From contig JAHLKI010000007.1 in the NCBI GenBank assembly GCA_025602905.1, positions 558,001 through 622,000 on the forward strand: a stretch of DNA of 64,000 bases, in the 5' to 3' direction. Under the pieces are notes generated by a model that searched no databases, had not been told where the DNA came from, and worked only from the letters and a program-made list of their open reading frames with translations. Made by a program: the position numbers and the translations under genes. Source of the stretch: Phlyctochytrium arcticum. Taxonomy: Eukaryota > Chytridiomycota > Chytridiomycetes > Chytridiales > Chytridiaceae. Below are positions 26,926 to 38,513 of this stretch, piece after piece (position 1 is the stretch's first letter; every line of letters starts with the position of its first letter).

Positions 26926-28432
26926 CTATTTACGACCGCCGCTGACTTTGGAAATGCGGGTAGCAACTACACCATCATCAATCTCCTTCTTTTCTGAAAC
27001 AGTGAAATCGACATGATACGGCCCAAAAGACTCTGAAACTGATCCCTTATGGGTTGACAGCTTTGCTTTTTTCATGACTAGAGAGTAATTTAGCACCCGA
27101 GGATGTCATTGATCGTGAGATCTTGCTTACTGCCAACTTGGGTCCCGATAAATGTGATAAAAGCAAATTTGATGGTGGGATGTCCGTCAACGAGGTCGGT
27201 CTGAAAGAACGCGTCTAGGTACTGCGCATGATGAAAAGCATATTACTTAACTGACCATGCGAATCATTCCGTAGTATATGCCATCTGGTTTAAAAAGTTC
27301 TCGCAACTCATTTACACCACCCAGCCCTGTTCCTTCCAGGACCACCGGTGAGCCAATGTCGTTGTTCTCGTACTTTCCGACACACCACCGTGTTGGGGCC
27401 TTGTCATTTTTGACCTCTTTGATAGCTTGAACTAGTTCTGGGGCAAATTTGATGCCGGTGGACTGAGTAGCCACACTTGGCGTGCCCGTACTCACGTTAC
27501 CGAAAGAATTTGAATGCTGCCGATTAAGGTTGCCCGTGGAGCCCTGATTTAGAGAGTGATGAGACTTGGCGTGAAAACCGCCGACAGCACTGCTGGCTGT
27601 TGTTGGATGAGGATCCGAGTTTGTAGGAGAAGCAAGGTTTGTTTGAGATCCAGTGTCAAGGGAATTACGACGGACTGTGGTGTGAGCTGTATAGCCGCGT
27701 TCTTGTCGTCCCTCCACAAAGCCGGCTTCTCGCACATTGTTCATGTTTCCTTCGGAAGGAAACCGCCATTAGACCTTGTGATGAGGAAGTGATGACCCAA
27801 CTGTTGTAACCTCACCTGCTGCCGCTTCGATTTTCTTCACTACATCCTGAAATAGTTGATGGATTAAATTCCAGAACGTATGTTCACCGCGGCCCTCTTA
27901 GCTAACCTCCTCAATCAAGTCGCTTGGGGAGCCAATCTCAATTTCCACGTGGAATGGCTGTTTGACATGATGGGCGTTTATTCATCTTGGTTAATTTTCC
28001 AAGAATGCAGGAAATACCATAAAGTATTTAGTGGCATCCCCTTTCACCACCCCGAATCTCCCCTTCTTAACAAAACTGAGCTTGTCAGCGAAGCTGTAAA
28101 TGTAAACAAATTTCACTGTCGTCGACATATCCACTTGGTTGGTCATCCGCACTATTAATCACCAAATGAAATAGCTGTCAGATCCTGAAACATTCAACTT
28201 GTAGGTCATTCGCTTGCATACATAGGGCGTATTGCACCTTATCATCGCTCAGCTTGGCCTTGAGTCCGTCGAAACCGTCTTGCCCAGTTTCTACCAAGAC
28301 AAGTTTATTGGGGTCCGTTCCGTCCTTATCGTGGCCAACCAGCACCCAATTTGTAGGCAGGTTATCTGCACGGACTGACTGAATGGCGGCGGTTATGGCG
28401 GGGCCATCGGATAGGGTGACAGATGTGGACAT
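26926..28432 (-). CDS. Actin-binding protein with two coactosin-like ADF-H domains
   Basis: The ATG at 28432 (MSTSVTLSDGPAITAAIQSV) opens a first ADF-homology domain: NWVLVGHDKDGTDPNKLVLV, KLSDDKVQYALCMQAND, and in the next exon FADKLSFVKKGRFGVVKGDA. A low-complexity Ser/Asn/Gln/His linker of about 100 residues follows (27440-27700). A second ADF-H domain then reads FAPELVQAIKEVKND, ELRELFKPDGIYYGMIRM, a short exon with KFAFITFIGTQVG, and KKAKLSTHKGSVSESFG with the stop at 26926. The KFAxITxIG and SxxKKAKxSxHK blocks are the coactosin signature for F-actin binding. Ordinary coactosins have a single domain, so this tandem form is unusual; twinfilin also has two ADF-H domains but different motifs. 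Confidence 0.8.
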
Positions 28433-28817
28433 GGCGGGCCGCTCAAGGATGTTGCGATGGCGAGCCAACTTGCCAAACCCAAGGACCTGTCCCAGACGCG
28501 TGCGACGCGCTACCCATTAACGTTTGGGGAAAACATTGCTTGGAGATGTATGCTGGTCATCCCTCGCAAAGCACCGAGCGCTAAACCCGCCTGATCCTAA
28601 GACTGTTCATTGTCAAGAAGTCGGGAATCTCTTGGGACTTTACCATGCTTGATAAAATTTACAGTGTGATTAAAGTATTGGGGGGTTATGTGATGAAGGA
28701 GTCAGGAGATGTCAAATATCTGTTGCCAGTTGGAAAACAGAAGGACGAGGTTTATGGGGATGCTTGTCGAATGACTTAGTTTCACGCCACCACTTCAAAG
28801 GTTAGATATCTTGGGGT
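28433..28817. other. intergenic region, no gene seen
   Basis: A 385-bp spacer between the coactosin-like start and the PheRS stop. No motif-bearing frame; likely holds the coactosin-like promoter and PheRS 3' UTR. Confidence 0.4.
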
Positions 28818-30390
28818 TTAGCGAAGCTCAACTCCTAGATCACTGGCGACACGATCACGAACTTGGTCTTGAATGGCATCCACCTCTTCGTTGGTGAACG
28901 TCCTATTGCACAACATTTAGACGGCTGAAGCATGGATCAAACAGAAGGGCACTACTTACCGATCCATGGATCTGTAGTTTATGCGGAAACAGCGACTAAC
29001 CCGTTTGGTTTTGGGATGCGTGAATTGATCAATCTGCGGTGGCTCGTCAGCACTGGTGGCAAACAAGTCATATCGAAGCACGGTATTACCAATTTGACGT
29101 CTTCAGCCAGATCCCCAGCAACATCTCGAACAATCTCAGTAAAGTCGTTTTCGTGGAAGGAATCGGTGCACCAAAAAGATAGATCTTTGTAACAGGTGGG
29201 ATATTTCGAGAATGGACGAAATTTGGTGATTTTGTTGGATTCGAATTGAGAAAGGAAGCGGGGATCTGTTGACCAAAATAGTCGAATGTCGGGGATATCG
29301 TACATGACCATGGCAATGCGCTCCAAGCCCAGCCCGAATGCCCATCCAACACGATCGGAATTTCCTATGGTGGGTCGTATGATCAACCGAATGAACAGAT
29401 CCATATGTCGACAATGAACTCACCGGCATCATCCAGGATCTTTTGCTGCATAACTCCGCAGCCTAGCAGCTCCAGCCACTTTCCTCGATACAAGACTTCC
29501 ATCTCCCAACTTGGGCTAGTGAAGGGAAAATAGCCTTCGATCCAGCGAATCTCCAAATCCTTCTCCTCTCGGAACAAATCCCGTACCATTCCCTCCAACG
29601 AATGCCTCAAATGCAAATCCACTAGCTCCGCTTCACGCTGAGTATGGTGCTCTTGGATTGTATTTGTACTGGACAGGATCGCGCCTTTGATACCGTCATG
29701 CGCAGCCTTGAGGCCCGCTTGAGCTTCAATGTCATTGCGGTCGAAGAGCTTAATGCCCTCCATTTGATGGAAGACGGGATAGTGACTGGTGTCAATCTCA
29801 TCACGGCGATAGACGTCTGCTGTTATCAGATAGCCTGTAGAAGTCCGGCCTCGCAGCACATCAGATTGATGAGCACTAGTATGGGTGCGCAACACTTGGT
29901 CTTTATTGACATAGTACGTGTCCGTTGGGGCACGTCCCGGGTGGTCTTTCTCGAAGAGCAGCGAATCAAAGTTTTGCTCCAAGGTCACCACAGGATCCAA
30001 GGAGTCGAATGTAGCGTAGGAACTGAAATGGTCTTCTATCCGACGTTTCACGGTATTGAGGGGATGATTTGGGATAAGGTGAAGTTTGCGAGATGTTTTC
30101 GGTATTATAGATTGGGACACATTGGTTACGGAATCGGTTGGATATGATCGATTCAAAATCTTTATGGAATTGTCTTTCGAAAACAGTGGTCGTTTAGTCC
30201 TTGCGCCTGAAGCAAATCTCAAACATTGGTCATGAGTAAACATACCATGTTTTAGTACAGGTTCCTTCACCGATTCTGATATATGTGAAGACAGACAACG
30301 AGCATGCAGGCTCAACCGAACGCTTGTGAGGGTCAGCGTCTTGTACAGTGAAGAACGTGGTAGGCTCGATACGAAGATTGGCCGAAGCAT
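28818..30390 (-). CDS. FARS2: Mitochondrial phenylalanyl-tRNA synthetase
   Basis: Monomeric class II enzyme that charges mitochondrial tRNA-Phe. ATG at 30390; the N-terminus (MLRPIFVSSLPRSSLYKTLT) is rich in Arg/Ser/Leu without acidic residues, as in mitochondrial presequences. Catalytic motifs: DQVLRTHTSAHQSDVL, then YPVFHQMEGIKLFDR, and motif 3 GWAFGLGLERIAMVMY. The C-terminal FDX-ACB anticodon-binding domain is SKYPTCYKDLSFW..ENDFTEIVRDVAGD, then after a GTAATA intron DQFTHPKTKRVSRCFRINYR and after another intron TFTNEEVDAIQDQVRDRV, stop at 28818. Intact. Divergent from DPM1 with 326 bp between them. Confidence 0.95.
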
Positions 30391-31717
<1,327 letters not shown>

Positions 31718-31854
31718 TTTTTATGTTAGAAGTCCTCATAGTTTGATGCATACTTTATTTTTTTCTACTAATGTTATTGTAAGATATCTTTTGAAAGTTG
31801 GTTTGACCAAGTTTTGTTTCGCGCTGCAGTCTCGCGTCACGGATTTCCACCAAG

Positions 31855-32274
31855 ATGAACCCATCCAATCTCCAGATCAACCAGCTGCTCGCTATACCAT
31901 TCGCCTTCGGCGGTGCATGGAGTCTACTGGCGCCAGACCACATGCTTCGGCTGAGCACCACACCCCACTTTTACCCCCGCCTCCCACGGTCCGTCGAGCA
32001 CCAGCAACTGACTCCGGGGAAATCTCAGCATGCCCGATCCGCCAAGCTTCTTGCCCGCTGCTTTGGATCCCAAGCCCTCTTATGTGCTACCTGCCTAGCA
32101 ACCATGGCACCCACCCGGCTCTTCTATAAAGTCTTTGGCGCTGCGGTCGTGCCGTTCTTTCTCTTTGACTATTTGGCAGTCAAGGGCGGCGCGTTGACGG
32201 TGACTGGAGGAGTTTTAGATGCGGTGATGAATGTAATGTTGGTAGGATTGTGTTGGGTGGGATGGAAGCGATAG
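31855..32274 (+). CDS. Small integral membrane protein, unrecognised
   Basis: Intronless frame of 139 residues from the ATG at 31855. Hydrophobic stretches near residues 8-27, 70-85, 93-108 and 114-135 suggest three or four membrane helices, with a basic loop (SVEHQQLTPGKSQHARSAKL) between the first and second. Repeated Ala/Gly/Leu-rich helices without charged motifs. I do not recognise the family; similar small four-helix proteins of unknown role are widespread in fungi. It is only 137 bp downstream of DPM1 on the same strand. Real coding is likely from its length and helix pattern. Confidence 0.6.
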   Translation: MNPSNLQINQLLAIPFAFGGAWSLLAPDHMLRLSTTPHFYPRLPRSVEHQQLTPGKSQHARSAKLLARCFGSQALLCATCLATMAPTRLFYKVFGAAVVPFFLFDYLAVKGGALTVTGGVLDAVMNVMLVGLCWVGWKR

Positions 32275-32346
32275 ACTATGATTTCCACTGCCAAATAAAT
32301 ACTTTAAAAACAATGCCCAGATGCAGAATATGTGTATGTACAAAAT

Positions 32347-33476
32347 TTAAGATGTGGATGGAGGAGAGGGAGTAGGGGCAACACCAAGTCGGGCAGCAAT
32401 CTTCCATACATGGGGAACATCAGGCCGATCCAACCATCGCTCCAGAACAACATGCTCAACAATATCCTTAACGACGTTAGGATCGCCCCCGACGATTCGG
32501 CCCCGCTGGTCAAATATAGCGACCGACTGTCGAACATTTTCCGTTAGAATTTCTGTCGTCCAACAACCTGAATAGAGAGTAACGACTGACCTGCTTCATA
32601 TTGATCCGGACGGTAGCTTGTGCCACGCTGAATTCTGTACCGTTTCTCTCCAATTGAGCTTTACCGACCACCATGTGCACCATCTTGGTTGGGCTCGCTA
32701 CTCCATGAGATTTCCATTGAACGCGTCCCAATTTTTGCGTTTGCTTCATCTCCGTCATCAGTTTCTACAGAAACCATATCAGTTGTCGGCAATAGTAAAG
32801 CCAAACAAAAAGACATCTTCATACAGCCAATAACGAGTCCGTGACCACATCACTCAGAGTCTCCTTGTCCCCTCTAACATTTCCAGATGATGAGTATTCC
32901 TCTTGCTTTCAGCAAAACTAATCAAGAATCTACTCACTTGGCAAAGGCAACATTCATATCCGCATACAGAGTCTGAGCCTCCTCAGCAAATGCGGCAGGT
33001 GTCCACCCAGTGATGAGTCGTTTCACTTTCCGTTTCCTAACATGTCATTGAAATCAAACCCGTGCCCATTCGTAGACACAAAGACCCTATGGACTTACGC
33101 AAACCAGAAGCGTACAGGTGAAATCACTTTGCGGGTAACGTGGGATCGCCAAGCCTTCGTCAGAAACGGGGGCGAAGCTTCTTTGCCGGGAATATACGGA
33201 TCTATAGGACCATTTCCGTTCAGTATCTCGATTCGACAGTAAAAACCGAGTCGTCAGCCTACCCAAGACATGGACAAGCACTGGCCGACCCCTCTGTTCC
33301 GTCATTTTGGAAGCAAAACGCAGACCCAGGCTCGGAATGCTAGCGTGCGGGGAAGATCGAAACAAGTTGCCGGAGGATGGTGGTGAGCGGAAAAGAAGAC
33401 ATGATGAACTTGATGTCGCCGCTGCAGCCGAGAGAAAGGGACTCCTGGCCGCTATAGATTGTGTCAGGAATCGCAT
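32347..33476 (-). CDS. MRPL45: Mitochondrial ribosomal protein mL45-like
   Basis: Member of the mL45/MBA1/Tim44-like family, which sits at the mitoribosome exit tunnel and helps couple translation to the inner membrane. The ATG at 33476 gives a classic presequence (MRFLTQSIAARSPFLSAAAA). After a GTAGGC intron: DPYIPGKEASPPFLTKAWRS and KVISPVRFWFA; next exons give WTPAAFAEEAQTLYADMNVA, VQWKSHGVASPTKMVHMVVG, and finally SVAIFDQRGRIVGGDPNVVK with DIVEHVVLERWLDRP, which lines up with the C-terminus of animal mL45. Stop at 32347. Four introns. Confidence 0.8.
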
Positions 33477-33834
33477 TGTCAATGATAAATTCGTTTGTTG
33501 ACTTTGGGAAGTTTGGAGCTCCGAAAGTCAAGATCCAATTTACTGTTGCCGTGGAAACAAGCAGGTTGCACCGAGTGCTGCTGGAGTGCTGCTGAGTGCT
33601 GTCATCAACATTCCGCCATTCCGACTCCAAAACTGCAAAAGTGTTCAAAGAAGATTCAGAGACGACAATTATCAGTGGGTGGAAGTACTTTCATTGGAAG
33701 GAAGTGGAGCTGGAGACTAGGAGCATGGGATCTATCGGGACGCGTACAGATTGAAACGTTGGGTGCACGATACACGCTCTGGAGCAGTTGATACCCCAAG
33801 AAGGAAATACCACCAAACGACACAGCACAAAGCA

Positions 33835-35046
33835 ATGCTCCTAGAAGACCTCTACTTTTGCTTTCTACGGCTAGGCTGGTTCTCCTCTGCCCTCTCCCTC
33901 CAAAACACCACCCGCCAACCACTTTCTCTCTCCCACCTCACAACCGACGCGCAATTCGCCCTCAAAGTCGTTTTGTTAGCCTGGGCCTGCGGGTCCTGGA
34001 CCCAGGCCACATCCCTCCTTCGTCCCACTGCATCGAACCAGGCAGACATATCGCCGACGGCTGCAAGACGACTGCGGTATTTGGCGTTTTGGCAGTTGGG
34101 AGTTGCGTATGGGGTTGCGTATGGGGTTATTTGGTCGAATGGGAGGAGGGGTGGGCGGTTGTGGATGCAAAGGAGATCAGTCTCCCGTACATCCCTGTCA
34201 CCCCGCGTATCCATCATTCGACATCCCACAATGACAAGACTCGAAGGCTTCCTATCCCGCAAAAGCCAGGCTGTAGCATCATGGTGGTGTTCCCTCACCC
34301 CCATCAAAGGCCGCACAGGGTTCCTCCTCACCTTACTCGCAGCAACCCTGGTCGTCATAACACTTGACGAAATGGCCCATTTATGGGTCAGTCACGCCCT
34401 ACTGGGTCCCGTTGCCGTTTCCATCCGCGGAACTCCCGTGGCAAAGGATACAGCTCAAGATGATGATTGTGTCGTGTGTCTGGGGACATCCGATACGTCG
34501 TCTTACTCTGACGATATCACGGACGAAACCATCAAAGCCCACAATTACACTTCCCTCCCCTCCTCCTCCGACTCTTTAAAATCCCAACGTGAAAAATCCC
34601 AAATGTCACCCTCCCTCCAATCTTTTTGCACAATCCCCACCCACGTCTCCCACATTTCCTGCATGACAGCCTGGTGCCGCCACGGCGGACGCCACTGCCC
34701 CATCTGTCGGCGCCCCTTAACCCTCACAATCGTCACCGACCGGATGCTGGTCCGCGAGCGGGGATGGCTAAAAGGGACACTGGCCGTCGTATCTGCCCGA
34801 TGGCAATGGGTTGCATTTTTGTCACGGGCAGGAGTGACGGTAGGTTGTGTGGCCGGTGTCATGATGATTGTCGTTTCCCAGCTCTGTTGGTTGAAATGGA
34901 AGGCCCGGTGTCAATCTGTGCTAGTGGAATGGATTGCTCGGTTCTACGCTCGTCGAGCTATCCGATCCCCTTCCTCATCATCATCATCATCATCACCCAC
35001 TTCCCACCACCATCGTCCTCACCGTTTCGAGAACCCATTCCTCTAA
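33835..35046 (+). CDS. RING-type zinc-finger membrane protein (probable E3 ligase)
   Basis: Intronless frame; the first ATG in frame is at 33835 (MLLEDLYFCFLRLGWF), 403 residues. Hydrophobic segments occur near residues 9-22, 45-62, 160-185 and 325-350. Between the last two is a RING-like cluster: DDDCVVCLG, a long Ser/Asp-rich insert of about 50 residues, then SFCTIPTHVSHISCMTAW and HGGRHCPICRRPL. The Cys/His order C-x2-C ... C-x-H-x2-H-x2-C ... C-x2-C suits a RING finger with an expanded first loop. Ends in a poly-Ser (TCA/TCT repeat) and His-rich tail. Membrane-bound ubiquitin ligase is the simplest reading; substrate unknown. Confidence 0.65.
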   Translation: MLLEDLYFCFLRLGWFSSALSLQNTTRQPLSLSHLTTDAQFALKVVLLAWACGSWTQATSLLRPTASNQADISPTAARRLRYLAFWQLGVAYGVAYGVIWSNGRRGGRLWMQRRSVSRTSLSPRVSIIRHPTMTRLEGFLSRKSQAVASWWCSLTPIKGRTGFLLTLLAATLVVITLDEMAHLWVSHALLGPVAVSIRGTPVAKDTAQDDDCVVCLGTSDTSSYSDDITDETIKAHNYTSLPSSSDSLKSQREKSQMSPSLQSFCTIPTHVSHISCMTAWCRHGGRHCPICRRPLTLTIVTDRMLVRERGWLKGTLAVVSARWQWVAFLSRAGVTVGCVAGVMMIVVSQLCWLKWKARCQSVLVEWIARFYARRAIRSPSSSSSSSSPTSHHHRPHRFENPFL

Positions 35047-35467
35047 TTTTTTGCTCGTATACCCCATAACCCATTTTGTAAATAGCCAATTTTGTTAACA
35101 AAGGAAAACCATCATCAATCATCATACTGTACAAAAAAAAAGAGAGAAACTAGCTCAAACAAAAAATATGCACAAGAAAAAAAGGAAAGCCAAAATATCA
35201 AATACAAGAGAGGAGAGACAAAGGGAAAGGGAGGGGGAGAAAAGGTATATTTCGAGCCCAAAAAAAAAGGAAAACTCGCCAAAAGCAAAACAAAAAAACC
35301 AAGAAAAAAAAGTTCAATCCAACAATCAAAAAAATAAAACAATGGTCCCAGCAAAAAAATGTCGCGCATTAGGGGTCGAGCGAGCGCGGGTATGGGGGAA
35401 AAGGTCTGCATTGCACGGTCCAAACTCCCAAAAGCAAAGCACAAAAAATCATTCAAAAGGAGTCTCG
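35047..35467. other. A-rich convergent spacer
   Basis: A 421-bp region on which the RING and zinc-finger genes converge. The + strand is strikingly rich in A runs between 35130 and 35345 (many AAAAAA tracts), giving Lys-rich spurious frames on + and Phe-rich ones on -. No gene supported. Confidence 0.55.
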
Positions 35468-35881
35468 TCACGCCAACTCCCTCTTCATCTTCTTCTCCGC
35501 ACCACCCCCAGCAGCAGTCTCTCCAAACCGGTGATCACCCGTCTCCTCCGATTCGCCGCCGCCAGCACCCACCATCCCCCCCGCAAAGGTTCCCCCAGGG
35601 TATCCAAACCCGAACCCGGCCGTGAGGAGCGGTGCACTGCTCCCTGTCGCATCAGCCGACGACGACGCGTCGGTGGGTGATATGTCTGCGGTGTCGGGTT
35701 TGACGACGACGACGGCGCGGGCAGAGGGTTGAGTTGAGGCCCTCGGGCGGCGTTTGGTGGTGGTGGAAGGTAAAGAGTCCGAGAGGATACTCGTGCTACT
35801 TTCTAAATCCGATTCGTAGGTTGAGGTAGTTCGCATCATGGCAGGAGACTCTTGTTGTTGTTGTTGGCGCTGGTCCTGGTC

Positions 35882-35912
<31 letters not shown>

Positions 35913-38513
35913 TGTTGATGATGATGATGTTGATGGCGGGAATGGACCTGTTGCTGATGTTGCGGGTTCTTCTGACTGTGACTACTATTACTACCCCGCC
36001 TTGAATAATCGTACACGGCTCCATAGGGCGCATAGCGGACCGACCCCGGATGATACTCTCCAGCACCAGCAGTATTCGTGACCGGGTTCGACAATGAGGC
36101 AATCGAAGCTGACGCCGATGTAGGTTGTAATATCCCATTCACCATTTGCTGTTGTTGTTGTTGTTGTGGCTGTTGTTGTTGGGGACCTGCGATGTACCGG
36201 ACGTCGCCCGCATTGTGGTAGGGGTAAGCCCACATGGGCTCTTGCGGGTGCCGGGGTATTGTGGACGGGTACATGTCCATGTACCGCTGTTGTTGTTGGG
36301 TGGGCGCCGGGACGCAGTGAGCAAACGCGGTGGACCGGCCGCCACGCATGTACTCATTGGTGTTGCTGCTGTTGGAGGAGGAGGGTACTACAGAATCACT
36401 GGTAGAGTCGGGGAAGGAGGGCATGTATTCAACGTTGGTGGGGTCTGTTACGAGAGTGTTACCCCCGGACGGAATAGAGTAGCTGGAGCCAGTCCCGGAA
36501 AGATGACCAGGATGTTGTTGTTGTTGTTGTTGTTGTTGCTGGAAATGGTGATGATACTGTTGCTGTTGCTGGGAGTACCGGCGATGCGTAGGGTAGGAAG
36601 GTTGTCCGCGGGATGACCGATGGGAATGATTCATGTAGTGAAGACCAGCTTCGGATGATGTTACGCGATGGGGCTCGCGGTGGTTTTCGGCTGCTCGAGC
36701 ATACGGAATTGAGGGATGCGTGGGTAACGACATTCGGCGGTGCACGCCCGAATCGGGGGATGTCCGTACGCGATCCATTCCTCTACCATACGACGCAGCA
36801 TCATGGTCGCCTGCAGGGTCAGTCTCCTCCTGTTTCATTCTATATTTTTGTTCATCCGAGTTGGCAAGGTCCCCTTCCGCCTTTAGATCGTACTTGGCAG
36901 CAGCAGCACCCTCATTGACAAATTGATTAGGATCTGCACGGGCCCGTGGGCCTGCATTAGCCATATCTGACGCATATGGGGGATTTCTGGCCGGGGGACG
37001 ACGACCGGGACTCATCGGGATGGGTGCAATAACTCCTGGTGGTGCAACTGCCCATTGGAGTTTACGCATATGAGCACGGTAGTGCTGCAACATGTTGTCG
37101 TGACGCGAAAAGCGCGACGTACAGCCCGGTAAAGGACAGCTAAATGGTTTCTCGCCACTGTGAATTTTGACATGTCGTGCCAAATGTCCGCTATATTCAA
37201 ACGTAGAGTCAGCAACCTGGCTTGCTTTTTTTCTGGAAAGAATAGTGGGCACAAAAGGGCCCACACAAATTCTATACTCACGAAGTGTTGAAGGATCGTC
37301 CGCAATTGTCCACATGACAAACAAACTTTCGTGTCCCTTTATCCTGCTGCTGCGAGATGGATCCTCGGCGTTCAATTTTGGGGGTGGGTCCACTTTCCTC
37401 TACTGCCCTCTGCTGGTGGTTCCGCAAGTCCTCTTCATCATGTCTTTGTAGAGCCATCCGCTGATGTTCGATGTGGTGGTGTTCGCGTGATGACAAACCG
37501 GAAGCGGACGCCGTGCGCGATTCAAGTCCAATACGGCTTGAACCGAGCGGCAGCATGGATGGAGGGGCAGAAGTTGATCTCAGATGAGCGGAATCCATGA
37601 GGTGTTGTTGGGGGGATGGGGGCCGATCGGAAGAGTACATTGGGTGTGAGGGTTGTTGAGCGTTGATGGAATGGTATGGATTGCTTGGGGGTGGACCGCC
37701 GCCGCCGCCGCCGTAACCGTACATGGATTCGCTGCTGCCAGCAAATGAAGCATGTGGTTGGGATGGGGGATAGTGGGAAGCCATTTGGGGTGGAAGGAGC
37801 TGATGAGAGTGTCCTGCCGACGCGTGATGAGCGACTTGGCTGCCGGACGTCAAAAAGTGTTGCTGCTGCTGCGAAGGATGTTGTTGCTGGTGATGGGGGT
37901 GATGGTGTTGGTGTTGAGATGGATGGGGTTGTTGTTGCTGGTGAAGGGTATGATCGATTGGGTAGGATGGAGGGATCTGAAAGAGTTGCTGCTGTTGACT
38001 ACTCGACGACGAGCCGGGATAGGAATAGCGCGGACGCGTCGAATACGCGTATCTTGCCGCCGCGTCAGAGGCAGCGCTGCCAAACTCTTGATTTGACGGC
38101 AAGTTGCTGCTGGGGACAAAGCCCGGATGTGATGGTTGTTGTGATTGCTGTTGCTGCTGTTGCTGTTGCTGCTGGTAGGGAGAGTGAGGATGCGTGCCAA
38201 TGCTAGGGCCAGCAGCGCCGGAGCCGGAGCCAGATGCGGAGGGTGAGCTTTCTGATGAGCTTGGGACGGTAGTAGCGGTTGCAGCCGGGGTAGGAAACAT
38301 GAAGGGTACTGCAGCGGATGCAGGGTCTGGGTAAGAGCTTTCCGTATTTCTCCGATTGTTAATGTCCTTCTCGTCGTCGTCCTTGTCCCCGGCGGCGCCC
38401 GTATGTTTACGACCGTGTTTTTTATCCTGCTGCTGGTTTCTATTACTAGCGTTGTTGCTGGTGGTGGTGGATGTGCCGCTGGTCGTCTCGCGGGAGCCGA
38501 CGAGGTCCGACAT
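35468..38513 (-). CDS. C2H2 zinc-finger regulator, NRG1-like, with long polyQ tracts
   Basis: Two exons. Exon 1 from the ATG at 38513 (MSDLVGSRETTSGTSTTT) and exon 2 from 37190, joined across an intron at 37191-37281 that falls inside the first zinc finger (RSFNTS|GHLARH). The two fingers are KFVCHVDNCGRSFNTSGHLA and KPFSCPLPGCTSRFSRHDNM, then LQHYRAHM; the TSGHLARH and SRxDNxxQHYRxH helices are typical of Nrg1/Nrg2-type repressors of stress, glucose and filamentation genes. Everything else is Gln/His/Ser/Pro-rich, with uninterrupted CAG/CAA-type Gln runs near 35880-35915, 36515-36540 and 38150-38175 on the coding strand. Frame is also open upstream of 38513 (to 38873), so an earlier start is possible. 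Nuclear transcription factor; target genes unknown. Confidence 0.82.
35855..36580 (-). repeat. CAG/CAA trinucleotide tracts (polyQ) in the zinc-finger gene
   Basis: Trinucleotide tracts reading Gln on the - strand, for example near 35880-35915, 36150-36180 and 36515-36540. A further cluster lies at 37855-38175 in exon 1. Mixed CAG and CAA codons; likely length-variable between strains. Confidence 0.8.

Noticed and set aside
33858..34367. Long + and - frames overlapping the RING gene
   Set aside because: Shadows of the GC-rich RING coding sequence; Pro/His/Arg-rich and without motif.
35092..35337. Lys-rich + frame in the A-rich spacer
   Set aside because: Direct product of poly-A tracts between two convergent genes.
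36146..38206. Leu- and Val-rich + frames opposite the zinc-finger gene
   Set aside because: They are the reverse complement of CAG/CAA tracts (poly-Leu from CTG/TTG) and have no independent support.
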